A stretch of DNA of 64,000 bases, taken from Lachnotalea sp041821265. Its GTDB lineage: Bacteria > Bacillota > Clostridia > Lachnospirales > Lachnospiraceae. A program made the position numbers and the translations under genes. Location: NCBI GenBank assembly GCA_041821265.1, contig JBGUEQ010000008.1, forward strand, positions 49,320-113,319. The letters run 5' to 3'. A model generated the notes under the pieces. That model made no database searches. It had not been told where the DNA came from and was given only the letters and a program-made list of their open reading frames with translations. Below are positions 36,716 to 44,270 of this stretch, in pieces (position 1 is the first letter of the stretch; the number at the start of each line of letters is the position of its first letter).

Positions 36716-37018
36716 TTATATCAGCGGTGCAAATATTGTAAGTTCATATTTCATACTTGGATTTGCTTCAATTGAAAATAAATATTCACCCTCTTCATTT
36801 GTTGTAACATATCCTAATATTATTTTTGATTTTGTTTTGCCATTTATTTGTATCACTTGAACGACCGCGCCTTCACAAGGTTCTAGCCTTTGGTTATAAA
36901 CAATTCCTTTTATAATTTGAAATTTATTTGGAGCTAATTTTATATTAATGTGATTTTCTCTGCAATACTCAAGATTCGCTCCTCTTACGATGAAAGATGC
37001 ATTTTTTGAACAAATCAT
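36716..37018 (-). CDS. Small carboxypeptidase-regulatory-like beta protein B
   Basis: 100 aa. The core KGIVYNQRLEPCEGAVVQVI, GYVTTNEEGEYLFSI and MKYELTIFAPLI matches proteins C and D residue by residue in its key glycine and hydrophobic positions. The N-terminal 30 residues include four-residue-spaced Cys positions (CSKN, YCRENHI). It overlaps the Lys/Glu-rich gene by 50 bases, so its translation is likely coupled; the ribosome site is weak. Confidence 0.65.
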   Translation of the reverse strand: MICSKNASFIVRGANLEYCRENHINIKLAPNKFQIIKGIVYNQRLEPCEGAVVQVIQINGKTKSKIILGYVTTNEEGEYLFSIEANPSMKYELTIFAPLI

Positions 37019-37292
37019 TTAATTTTGAATTTCCTTTTCCTTTATTTTGATTCATATTGATTGATTGTGTATCTAATTCTTGTTTATCTGTTTCTTTAGT
37101 TGCTATTTCTTTCGTTTCTATTTTTTTCGTTTCTATTTCTTTCGTAACTGTATCTTTGGTGTATACAGTTACATTCAGCTCTTGCTTATCCTTCGTATCT
37201 TTTGCAGAAATTATATTTCCCATTTTCTCCTTACCATTAATAACTATTTTATTTATTTCAACTTCTCTATATTCTTTATCTTCTATTTTCAT
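36969..37292 (-). CDS. Lys/Glu/Thr repeat protein in the glycan operon
   Basis: 107 aa with AAGGGAG upstream. Residues 47-75 are built from a TKEIETK-type repeat encoded by a 12-18-base near-tandem repeat, likely a charged helix or coiled coil; the C-terminus is basic (KKCIFHRKRSES). No known domain. It lies directly 3' of the Maf gene and 5' of the beta proteins. Rich in Thr, it could be a glycan acceptor. That is inference. Confidence 0.55.
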   Translation of the reverse strand: MKIEDKEYREVEINKIVINGKEKMGNIISAKDTKDKQELNVTVYTKDTVTKEIETKKIETKEIATKETDKQELDTQSINMNQNKGKGNSKLNDLFKKCIFHRKRSES

Positions 37293-37328
37293 TTTTACAA
37301 ATCTCCCTTATCATTACCATTTCACTTT

Positions 37329-37337
37329 TACTATATG
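37329..37337 (-). promoter_or_regulatory. Possible internal sigma-K-like -10
   Basis: CATATAGTA on the minus strand fits CATAnnnTA, 37 bases before the Lys/Glu-rich gene. A matching AC at -35 is absent at the usual 16-base spacing, so support is weaker than for the sites at 40007, 46767 and 58081. Confidence 0.3.
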
Positions 37338-39056
37338 CTAAGAATAGAATTCTATTACTGTTTCCATTACTAGCTCTTTTACTTCTTCCAACATTAATTT
37401 CATGTTCTCAAAGTAACCCTTAAATGCCCTCGCTTGATGCTGTAAATCGGAAGTCTGTTTTTCAAAATCCTTTGCATACATATGAAACATTTTTTGTTTC
37501 ATATCAAATACAAATTTGCTAAAGTATCCCCCTAAATATTTACTATTTGGTGAGTTTTCAAACTCATTGATAATCTGGAGAATATAGAGCATCCGTTGCA
37601 AATCTATATCATTATCTTCCACATCTATTAGAGATTTTGTTTGATTCTCTAATATGATTTTTCCACACAATTCAAAACCCTGTTCAGCTTTTATTATACA
37701 TTCATCAATAAATGTCTGTATTTCTTTTACCGTTGCTTTACTATCTATATTGAGGTCTTCAATTGGAATACAATTCTTTTTTATATGATCAAATCTTTGC
37801 CGATTTAATACCTCTTCCAGTTCTTTGTGTGGAGCTCCTTTTATATCTGCACCGTATGAACAATTAATAAATTCAATTCGTTTTTGTTCCTGATATGCAG
37901 TAATATAGTCTTCTAATCTTCTTCTAAAATGATCCAGTGTTATAGTAGTGCTAACTTGTTTACCAAACACATCTTTTACCATCATCTGCGCCCTATAATT
38001 TAATGTTTTATCGTAATCATGGGTTGCACTATCTGCATGATGCTTATGGTCTGTATATGCTAGATCTTGACCAACAAATAAAATTGGTGAACATCCCATC
38101 ATATTAGCTAAGTCAATACATGCATGTGCAACCGATCCGCCCGAATAGACTCCTAATAATTTGTTTAAGTCCGCAATCGTCTGTGAAAACAAAAGCGATA
38201 TATATATTTTTTTTCCTTTATAATCTTTAATTAAATATCGATTACTAAATTCATAAAAAGCCATCGGAACGTCTAAATCCAAATAATCCTTCATCATTTC
38301 ATAATTGGCATCCACAGGATCTACGGATACAATCATATCTGGTATGATATTATTTTTGATTAATGCACCAACGGTTCTACTTCCTGTTATAATAAAGCAC
38401 TTTTCAACCTTATCTTTATACTTAATCATATCTTGTATATTTCGATCAAGGGAAGGTCCTCCTGATATAACAATCGCTGGCACATCCATATTGGTAAAAA
38501 TATAATGATGGATTGGGGTACATTGATTTAAAATTCTTAAGTTTGCAATCATATTTTGAATAAATACTTTTTTAAATCGATTGGCCAGACCAATTTGTGC
38601 GGAAGCATTAATAATAACCCAATCTAAATGCTCCACGAGACAATCATATTCTTTTTTATAAATTTTGCTGTAATTACCAAACGCATGAAAATATATATTG
38701 TTAAAATTTTTGCTGCTAATATGATCATTTAATATTTTTTTTACTTGTTTTTCTTCAAATAAGACTATTTCAATATGATCGGTTGCATACAAACTATGTT
38801 TCTTGTATACATCTTGATTTGGTTCAAAAATAATCACTTTATTTCTAGAACACATTACTTTTTTTATTTTTTCTATATATTCACCTGTATCAATTCCAAA
38901 TAAAAAGATCAAAGAATCAAATTTCAAATCATCTAATGTGTCTAATAACTTATCAATTTCTTTTTTATAATTAAGCCTATCTGCCAAAAAAAAGAATTGA
39001 TTCTCTTTTTTAATTCGATAGACATTATATCCATCTAATGTTTTAAACTTTTTCAT
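37338..39056 (-). CDS. Maf/DUF115 family protein (motility-accessory-factor-like glycosyltransferase)
   Basis: 572 aa from the ATG at 39056, which follows GGAGGG. The central DUF115 (MptE-like) region has VISGGPSLDRNI near 196-207, GSRTVGALI, VSVDP and GGSVAHACIDLAN with GQDLAYTD. Maf proteins transfer pseudaminic or legionaminic acid from the CMP-sugar to Ser/Thr of surface proteins, classically flagellin, inside the cell. Here it shares an operon with a full legionaminic pathway and small beta proteins, but no flagellar gene is near. The N-terminal 170 residues are a Maf-type nucleotide-binding-like lobe. Confidence 0.85.
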   Translation of the reverse strand: MKKFKTLDGYNVYRIKKENQFFFLADRLNYKKEIDKLLDTLDDLKFDSLIFLFGIDTGEYIEKIKKVMCSRNKVIIFEPNQDVYKKHSLYATDHIEIVLFEEKQVKKILNDHISSKNFNNIYFHAFGNYSKIYKKEYDCLVEHLDWVIINASAQIGLANRFKKVFIQNMIANLRILNQCTPIHHYIFTNMDVPAIVISGGPSLDRNIQDMIKYKDKVEKCFIITGSRTVGALIKNNIIPDMIVSVDPVDANYEMMKDYLDLDVPMAFYEFSNRYLIKDYKGKKIYISLLFSQTIADLNKLLGVYSGGSVAHACIDLANMMGCSPILFVGQDLAYTDHKHHADSATHDYDKTLNYRAQMMVKDVFGKQVSTTITLDHFRRRLEDYITAYQEQKRIEFINCSYGADIKGAPHKELEEVLNRQRFDHIKKNCIPIEDLNIDSKATVKEIQTFIDECIIKAEQGFELCGKIILENQTKSLIDVEDNDIDLQRMLYILQIINEFENSPNSKYLGGYFSKFVFDMKQKMFHMYAKDFEKQTSDLQHQARAFKGYFENMKLMLEEVKELVMETVIEFYS

Positions 39057-39157
39057 AATACCCTCCACACCGTTTTATCCTTCCTTCTTATCCTAATTGG
39101 TTTTCTAATAAAATTGCATTCTGTGTGTTTAACTAAATGAGTTGTTTTAGACTAGGC

Positions 39158-39448
39158 TTACACGGACGAATACGCCACTAATTTGTATTCTTTATCAATT
39201 CTAGGTAGGGAGATTCCATAGGAACCATCCGCAACAGTAAACGTTACACCTAGACTTTTTTCTATCGCTGGTACATAACAATTATCTACTACTAATATTT
39301 CTACCGCTGCATTCGGTAACGGTTCTCCCTTCGGACTATACACAATACCTTTTATAAAAATAAATACATCTGCGGACAACGTAATGTCAGCAGTAACAAT
39401 TTTAGAACAAATGATTTGACACCCTGTCAAGATAATTCTGGGTAACAT
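39158..39448 (-). CDS. Small carboxypeptidase-regulatory-like beta protein A2
   Basis: 96 aa with a strong AAAGGAGG site. Residues 32-92 give the family fold: IKGIVYSPKGEPLPNAAVEIL, FTVADGSYGISLP, YKLVAYSS. The first 30 residues (LPRIILTGCQIICSKIVTADIT) form a beta-like arm similar in place to that of protein B. It lies 101 bases upstream of the Maf gene. Confidence 0.7.
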   Translation of the reverse strand: MLPRIILTGCQIICSKIVTADITLSADVFIFIKGIVYSPKGEPLPNAAVEILVVDNCYVPAIEKSLGVTFTVADGSYGISLPRIDKEYKLVAYSSV

Positions 39449-39482
39449 TATTTAGCCTCCTTTGTTATCTATTGATATCTAT

Positions 39483-39660
39483 TTAAATAAAGTGTCTGCT
39501 TGCAGACTCTTTAGCGCCTGAGTGAATTGCGTAGTAATAAACTTTCTCTCCACGAGGTGCGCATTTTGGCACGTAGTGCCTTTTATTGAATAGGGAAGTT
39601 CGTAGAACTTTCCTATTTAATAAGAAACTTATCTTATGCAGCTTTCGCATAAGATAAGTT
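39483..39660. repeat. Repeat-rich spacer with two hairpins (dispersed hairpin copy 2)
   Basis: Contains GGAAGTTCG-TAGAACTTTCC (39593-39613) flanked by AATAGG/CCTATT arms, and a second perfect hairpin AACTTATCTTATGC / GCATAAGATAAGTT (39628-39660). A 74-codon frame across it is an artefact of the repeats. These stems lie inside the operon and may process or partly terminate its RNA. Confidence 0.6.
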
Positions 39661-39672
39661 CCAACAAAACAA

Positions 39673-39960
39673 TTAGCTTGGATAGAATTTAAGAAGAATT
39701 TGTACATTCGCTTTACAAGTTATTCCATATTCACCTGCTGCATTTGTAAATGTTTGACGATCTGGATCTCTAGTTGACGTTGTTGCAGTATCTTCCCATA
39801 CTCCTACCGCACCACTTCGAAGTAGTGTATCAGAAAATAATGCAGAACCTTTCAGTAAAAACAATCCCCAACTTGTAGTTGTAAGATTTTTCACTATAAT
39901 TGTTCCTGATATTGCTGATGCTGATGTTACTAATCTTGGAACTGGTTGATAATTAGCCAT
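39673..39960 (-). CDS. Small Ser/Thr-rich beta protein A1, first gene of the glycan operon
   Basis: 95 aa with CAGGGGGC upstream. The C-terminal half has FTNAAGEYGITCKANVQILLKF, the end of the carboxypeptidase-regulatory-like fold; the N-terminal half is rich in Ser and Thr (TSASAISGT, LTTTS, TATTSTRD) and could be glycosylated. It has no signal peptide. Its promoter shares a 14-base element with that of the gene at 46737. Function is unknown; a structural part of the decorated surface is my best guess. Confidence 0.6.
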   Translation of the reverse strand: MANYQPVPRLVTSASAISGTIIVKNLTTTSWGLFLLKGSALFSDTLLRSGAVGVWEDTATTSTRDPDRQTFTNAAGEYGITCKANVQILLKFYPS

Positions 39961-40006
39961 GATATTGCCCCCTGTTACGATTCTTTAGAAATGCGCATTT
40001 CTACTA

Positions 40007-40033
40007 TATAATATGAACTGGCAATCAAAAAGT
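40007..40033 (-). promoter_or_regulatory. Putative sigma-K-like promoter of the glycan operon
   Basis: On the minus strand AC (40033-40032), 16 bases, CATATTATA (40015-40007), matching AC-N16-CATAnnnTA. The longer string CATATTATATAGTA (40015-40002) is repeated exactly before the gene at 46737. A sigma-A reading (TTGTCA, 17, CATATT) is also possible but weaker at -10. Confidence 0.5.
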
Positions 40034-40090
40034 GACAATATCTTTATAGAATAAGCAAAACAATTCCTTTCAATCATACTTAGGTTTAAC

Positions 40091-40222
40091 GTAACTATTC
40101 AGTACTTTCATAGTTACCGCTACGCGATGCACATAAAATGCAAAAAATTTGCATTTTATTGCTATAAAACTCAGGATTTTGCTTTGCAAAACACCTCGCG
40201 TTAGTGGGTACTGAATAGATAC
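40091..40222. repeat. MITE family B, 132-bp copy 1
   Basis: Ends GTAACTATTCAGTAC and GTACTGAATAGATAC. Inner segments include GCTACGCGATGCACATAAAATGC, paired A/T-rich arms GCAAAAAATTTGC and the AAAACACCTCGCG core. Same length and order as the copy at 50112. No coding frame. Confidence 0.85.
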
Positions 40223-40248
40223 AATTTAATAAACTTTACTAATATTTT

Positions 40249-40298
40249 AAAACAAAGAATGAGAGAACCCAAAATCGATTCTCTCATTCTTTGTTTTA
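40249..40298 (-). terminator. Terminator of the yhhQ operon
   Basis: AAACAAAGAATGAGAGAA and TTCTCTCATTCTTTGTTT form an 18-bp stem, followed on the minus strand by T/A-rich sequence. Confidence 0.85.
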
Positions 40299-40304
40299 AT
40301 TAGT

Positions 40305-41021
40305 TTATTTTTCTGATATTTCTTTTTGTTTATCTGTTTTACAATACTTTCTTGCAATATATACAGCTGGTGTATCGAGTAAGCTTGTTACAATAAAAAT
40401 AATATAACTTGAAATCACAATATGTATTAAGGTAATAAAATCATATACTCCAATAAATGCTGCAAATGTAAATAATAAGGTGTTAAAAAACTGTGAAACT
40501 AGTGTAGAACCATTATTTCTTAACCACAAAAATTTTTTAGAATCTTTACATGCTTTTGTCGTATAATCCCATAGCTTGTGATATGCCCATACATCAAATA
40601 CTTGAACAATGGCGTAAACCGCAATACCTGCTATCATAAGTCTTGGTGTATTACTAAAAACATTCTTAATTGCTGGCATAGCCCAATCATTTTGATTTGG
40701 TGTGTATAAGAGCCACGATTGTGAGATAACAATAAATGCAAAGGATGTTGCAATACCAATCTTAACCGCTTTATTGGCAGCTTTTTTACCTTCCATTTCA
40801 CTTAATATATCAGTCACAAGAAATGTGGAGGCAAACAAGATATTCCCCAATGTCTGCTCCATTCCAAAGGCATTGATCATAATCAGTACTTCAATATTAG
40901 CTGCAATTGTTGCAATGACTGTCCAACAATATAAACCAGCTGTTCCAAACATCTTATATGCAAGAATTACCATCACATATAATACTACAAGTGATCCAAT
41001 CAATATTATTTCATTTGGCAT
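40305..41021 (-). CDS. yhhQ: Queuosine precursor transporter (YhhQ/VUT family)
   Basis: 238 aa, six or seven membrane helices. The segment FASTFLVTDILSEMEGKKAANKAV is the signature of the family, which imports preQ0, preQ1 or queuine for tRNA modification. GGAGGAG stands 8-9 bases before the ATG, and the gene overlaps the radical SAM gene by 11 bases, which couples the two. The pairing hints that the imported form is processed before use. Confidence 0.9.
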   Translation of the reverse strand: MPNEIILIGSLVVLYVMVILAYKMFGTAGLYCWTVIATIAANIEVLIMINAFGMEQTLGNILFASTFLVTDILSEMEGKKAANKAVKIGIATSFAFIVISQSWLLYTPNQNDWAMPAIKNVFSNTPRLMIAGIAVYAIVQVFDVWAYHKLWDYTTKACKDSKKFLWLRNNGSTLVSQFFNTLLFTFAAFIGVYDFITLIHIVISSYIIFIVTSLLDTPAVYIARKYCKTDKQKEISEK

Positions 41022-41745
41022 TTGTTAATACTCCTCCTACTCCAAAAGCTGTGTTTTCCATTAAAATATCTACTCTATCGTTATTTTCATAAATAGGATA
41101 TATTTCTTTTGCAAAAATATCTATTATTTTGGGGGCTGGTTTAATTGGTTTTCCATTTTCCTGCATAATATTAATACATATTCTATCAAAATACTTTAAC
41201 CCAGTTTCGATATCATAAAGCATTGATTCTTTGTTCTGTCCAGGAATCCCAAACAATAAGCATGCCTCATCAAAATACATCGCAATTTCTTCTGGTGAAT
41301 TGGTATCAATACCTTTATCTAGGTAACTTTCTCTAAATAGTGAATTAAAAGTTTCAACTCCTATTTTTACCTTAACTTTTACTCCAATGTCTTCAAAACG
41401 TTTTCGAAGTGTTTGAACCATCTCTTTATGATTCCAGTGACATTCAAAATGAATCTCTTTGATATTACGTTTCTTACATGTTTCTTCAAGTAACACCATG
41501 GTTTTTTCATTCAGATCAACAAAGCTTCCTGAATTAATCACCTCAAGTTTCTCATAAATTCCTTGTACTTTCTCAATTTCAGCTTTGTTTAAATTGTAAT
41601 TTTCTTCTTCATTGTTACTGAAATCCAAATGATAATCGCAGAATCTACATCTACGCCATTTGCACCCTGAACCACGAAGAAGAATGATTTCACGTTTATT
41701 CTTTTCTTTTATAATAGAATAACGTTCCATAATTTCATTGTCCAT
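41011..41745 (-). CDS. queL: Radical SAM protein, candidate queuine lyase
   Basis: 244 aa from the ATG at 41745 (GAGGAG upstream); earlier in-frame starts lack a site. The cluster motif is Cys28-x4-Cys33-x2-Cys36, not the usual x3/x2 spacing, followed by DYHLDF. Later, HFECHWNHKE and LFGIPGQNKESM are radical-SAM barrel segments. Overlap with yhhQ is the main reason to propose a queuine-salvage role: QueL releases preQ1 from queuine in clostridia that lack full synthesis. A different radical SAM function on the imported 7-deazaguanine cannot be excluded. Confidence 0.6.
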   Translation of the reverse strand: MDNEIMERYSIIKEKNKREIILLRGSGCKWRRCRFCDYHLDFSNNEEENYNLNKAEIEKVQGIYEKLEVINSGSFVDLNEKTMVLLEETCKKRNIKEIHFECHWNHKEMVQTLRKRFEDIGVKVKVKIGVETFNSLFRESYLDKGIDTNSPEEIAMYFDEACLLFGIPGQNKESMLYDIETGLKYFDRICINIMQENGKPIKPAPKIIDIFAKEIYPIYENNDRVDILMENTAFGVGGVLTNAK

Positions 41746-41956
41746 CTTTCTCCTCGTCTTTCCTAAGTACAAATTCACTTCCAACCCAACCATAAGAAAC
41801 ACTTTAGTGAGTTCCTACGGTTACCGCAGTGCAACTCATATGCCTGAGAATTCACGGCATTTTCATCACTACCTGCGCAAAAAAGGACGCAATCAAATTG
41901 CGCCCATCCATTCAACAAAACATAACACTGCCAACTTGAGGCAATGCTAATTTATC
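41746..41956. other. Upstream region of the queuosine pair
   Basis: Holds a short stem GGACGCAATCAAATTGCGCCC (41883-41903). I looked for the preQ1-I and preQ1-II cores before the operon and did not find them. GTTCCTACGGTTACCGC near 41811 weakly resembles the left part of family B repeats. Confidence 0.35.
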
Positions 41957-42089
41957 ATAACTACTCTGTCCCCATAAACGCGAGGTGTTTTGCAACGCAA
42001 AATTCCATGTTAATATAGCGCCAAAATGCAATTTTCTTACATTTTATGTGCATCGCGTAGCATTAACTATGAAGGTACTGAATCGTTAG
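41957..42089. repeat. MITE family B, about 132-bp copy 2 (reverse orientation)
   Basis: From TAACTACTCTGTCC to GGTACTGAATCGTTA, with CGCGAGGTGTTTTGC and GCATCGCGTAGC in the order expected for an inverted copy. Ends are more worn than in the other two full copies. Confidence 0.7.
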
Positions 42090-42097
42090 AATTTTTC

Positions 42098-42280
42098 CTA
42101 GTTTTGTTTATAGACAGGATGGTTACGAACTGTCTTATTTGCTTTATGATGATAGAATAGTTGCATCGCATCCATCCCATCCATCGTTTTATACTTTTCT
42201 TTAACTTGTTGAATTAATTTATTAACTTACCCTATATCACTTCAAGCATTTACTAAATTAGAAAACATTAATTTCAACAT
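42098..42280 (-). pseudogene. Degraded small gene with two in-frame stops
   Basis: From ATG 42280 one frame of 61 codons runs to TAG at 42098 but is broken by TGA (codon 13) and TAA (codon 18). After the stops the frame reads like a real protein end (VNKLIQQVKEKYK, then HHKANKTVRNHPVYKQN). No strong ribosome site. Family not recognised. This is a best reading of a decayed gene, not a certain one. Confidence 0.45.
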
Positions 42281-42375
42281 TTTGCTTAAGAAATCTAGTG
42301 CATTTGTGAGTATAACATATTGTTATTTAACAGACAAGTTTTTTTAAAAATTAATTCACTATTTTTGTAACAGTT

Positions 42376-42402
42376 GTTACTGTTCACTCCGCTCACAGTA
42401 AC
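42376..42402. repeat. Repeat C: GTTACTGT palindrome
   Basis: GTTACTGT (42376-42383) and ACAGTAAC (42395-42402). The 20-mer gttactgttcactccgctca recurs exactly at 51600-51619. On the minus strand it encodes the tail CERSEQ-stop of the frame at 42377, a sign that the repeat was inserted at a gene end. Confidence 0.65.
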
Positions 42403-42619
42403 GTAATATTTCTGCATGCATATTCGTATATACAATACCTTCTTTTTTCATAAGCTTAATCTGATCCTTTGATAAATATAACTCATAAGCTAATTTTTCT
42501 TCTGAAATACCAACATATGCTGCATATAAGACATTCCATTGATAGAAATAAGACTGTGTTGCCAATGTTTTGTAATCTGGATAGGTTCCATACTTGAAAT
42601 ACATGAAAAAAGCATACAA
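42377..42619 (-). pseudogene. Orphan 3' gene fragment ending in repeat C
   Basis: About 80 codons from a TTG near 42619, no ribosome site in frame. A GAGGAG-ATG just upstream (42648 region) opens a different frame (MIRRSSWVI), one base out of step, so a frameshift may separate a true start from this body. The segment ISEEKLAYELYLSKDQIKLMKKEG looks helical and natural; the last six residues come from the repeat. Family unknown. Confidence 0.4.
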
Positions 42620-42700
42620 TAACCCAAGAAGATCTTCTTATCATTTCTCCTCAGGTATCATATGCTCTATCTGTATTTGATGAAAGTATTAATTTATCTA

Positions 42701-43945
42701 TTACTGATCTAATTTTTCCAACATATGTCTCCATGCTGTTTGAATGTCTAGATACTGTTGATAATTCTTCTTAACCTGTTTATCCGCTTTGTTTAGTTCA
42801 TCTAATATTTTCATAAAATCAGGCTTGTTAAAATGACTTGAAAGCTTAGGAAGCACAAGGGTAAGTGTATTTCTCATTTCATTTATCGTTATTTCATATT
42901 CTGAAGGATTGGTAATGTAAAGTAAAAGAGGTTTATAGCGAATCCAACCCAGGCACGCGCTGTAAAATCTCGTAACAACCTTATCTGAGTTTGCTATTAT
43001 AGAATCTAATTGAATTGGAAGGGTTCCATCTAATAGATGTCGATATGCTGAGAATCCATCATGAAAGGTATAACAAGGAACTCTAGTTACCTTTCTCTCG
43101 GTTAGTAATGTACTTAAAAAAGTATCTTCACCTCTTGCTCCAGGTGGATTATAAAAAGGAAATGTACGTTCTGGTTTGGTTAAGTTTATACATAAATTTG
43201 CTCCAGAGATAAATTTACAATGCTCTACTTCTTCTACTTCAATGCTTTCTTTATTAACCAAGATGTCAGTGTCCGCATATGTTACGCCACCATTTTTCAT
43301 GATTTTCTTTATCGATTCCCAATTAATAATATCATTACTAATTGTCTTAACAAAAAGGCCAAAATCATCTTCTGTTAGCACTTCATCAAACTTTATTTTA
43401 GGAATTGGAGAAATATATCCACAATGATATCCATTGGTAATATCCGAATTCTTAATATTCTCTAAATGAATTGGAAGTACATATTGTCCACTCCACAAAC
43501 AATTTCCCTTATTATTGGTAACTGCTAATGGGTATTCATCATCATCTAGAAATAATAGATAATCCATATTATTTTTCAATGCTTCATATAATATTACATT
43601 ACGCTTTCCAGCATATCCATTACCAAATACTAATTTACGTTCTTTTTTTGTTTCGATATCTTCATCGTCATCGCTCAATCCTCTTTTAACAGAATGATTT
43701 GCACCAATGAATGTAATATCGTCAAATGTATCAACAATCTCCTGATTTAAATTGGTATAATCTGTTGATATTGTATTGGAATAATTTACATCATATGCAA
43801 CAAATAGATTCAAGCTTACCTTTTCTTGGAACTGATTAACTATTCCTGACTCATTCCAACTATAAATATAGGAATTCATTACTTTTCTAAAATTCTTTCT
43901 TCCTGTTGCAAAACCAATAGCTAGTTTAATCACTTTCTCTTCCAT
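42701..43945 (-). CDS. Putative GT-A-like glycosyltransferase
   Basis: 414 aa from the ATG at 43945 (GGAGG upstream); an in-frame start at 44005 is not supported. FLDDDEYPL at 132-140 resembles the metal-binding DxD of GT-A enzymes, and PPGARGEDTFLS around 268-279 resembles the ED catalytic motif of family 2 transferases. No membrane helix, so it is cytoplasmic. Substrate unknown. It lies near but outside the legionaminic operon and is flanked by gene remnants and repeats. Confidence 0.6.
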   Translation of the reverse strand: MEEKVIKLAIGFATGRKNFRKVMNSYIYSWNESGIVNQFQEKVSLNLFVAYDVNYSNTISTDYTNLNQEIVDTFDDITFIGANHSVKRGLSDDDEDIETKKERKLVFGNGYAGKRNVILYEALKNNMDYLLFLDDDEYPLAVTNNKGNCLWSGQYVLPIHLENIKNSDITNGYHCGYISPIPKIKFDEVLTEDDFGLFVKTISNDIINWESIKKIMKNGGVTYADTDILVNKESIEVEEVEHCKFISGANLCINLTKPERTFPFYNPPGARGEDTFLSTLLTERKVTRVPCYTFHDGFSAYRHLLDGTLPIQLDSIIANSDKVVTRFYSACLGWIRYKPLLLYITNPSEYEITINEMRNTLTLVLPKLSSHFNKPDFMKILDELNKADKQVKKNYQQYLDIQTAWRHMLEKLDQ

Positions 43946-44216
43946 TCCACGCCTCCTCTTTGCCATAAAAATAAAGCATTCATTGACTATCTCGCAACTA
44001 TTCAAATCTTTAAACCGATTCTTTCGTTACCTCTCATTCGAGTAAATAATCAATAAATGCTACTTATTATTTGACACCACTTGTTACTGTTATCTACTTC
44101 TCACAACCTTAATAATAGTGCTTTCTCAACAGGTTGTCAAGTTTTGGGAACTGTCCTCTTTTGATTTATTTCTATACCAAAGTGCCTAATTATAGACATT
44201 TTGACACAACGTACCA

Positions 44217-44262
44217 TTTAATTAATGGGGAAGTTTGTAGAACTTTACCATCAATTAAATAA
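44217..44262 (-). repeat. Dispersed hairpin, copy 3, at the 3' end of rnj
   Basis: ATTTAATTAATGGGGAAGTTTG-TAGAACTTTACCATCAATTAAAT: complementary arms around the shared GAAGTT/AACTT core. It lies 9 bases after the RNase J stop and probably ends that transcript. Confidence 0.6.
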
Positions 44263-44270
44263 TGTAATTA

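Noticed and set aside
39483..39707. 74-codon minus-strand frame between two small beta proteins
   Set aside because: It runs through two perfect hairpins and overlaps the start of the dispersed repeat; no ribosome site.
41746..41956. preQ1 riboswitch before the queL/yhhQ pair
   Set aside because: No preQ1-I type CCC-A-rich tail pseudoknot and no preQ1-II core found.
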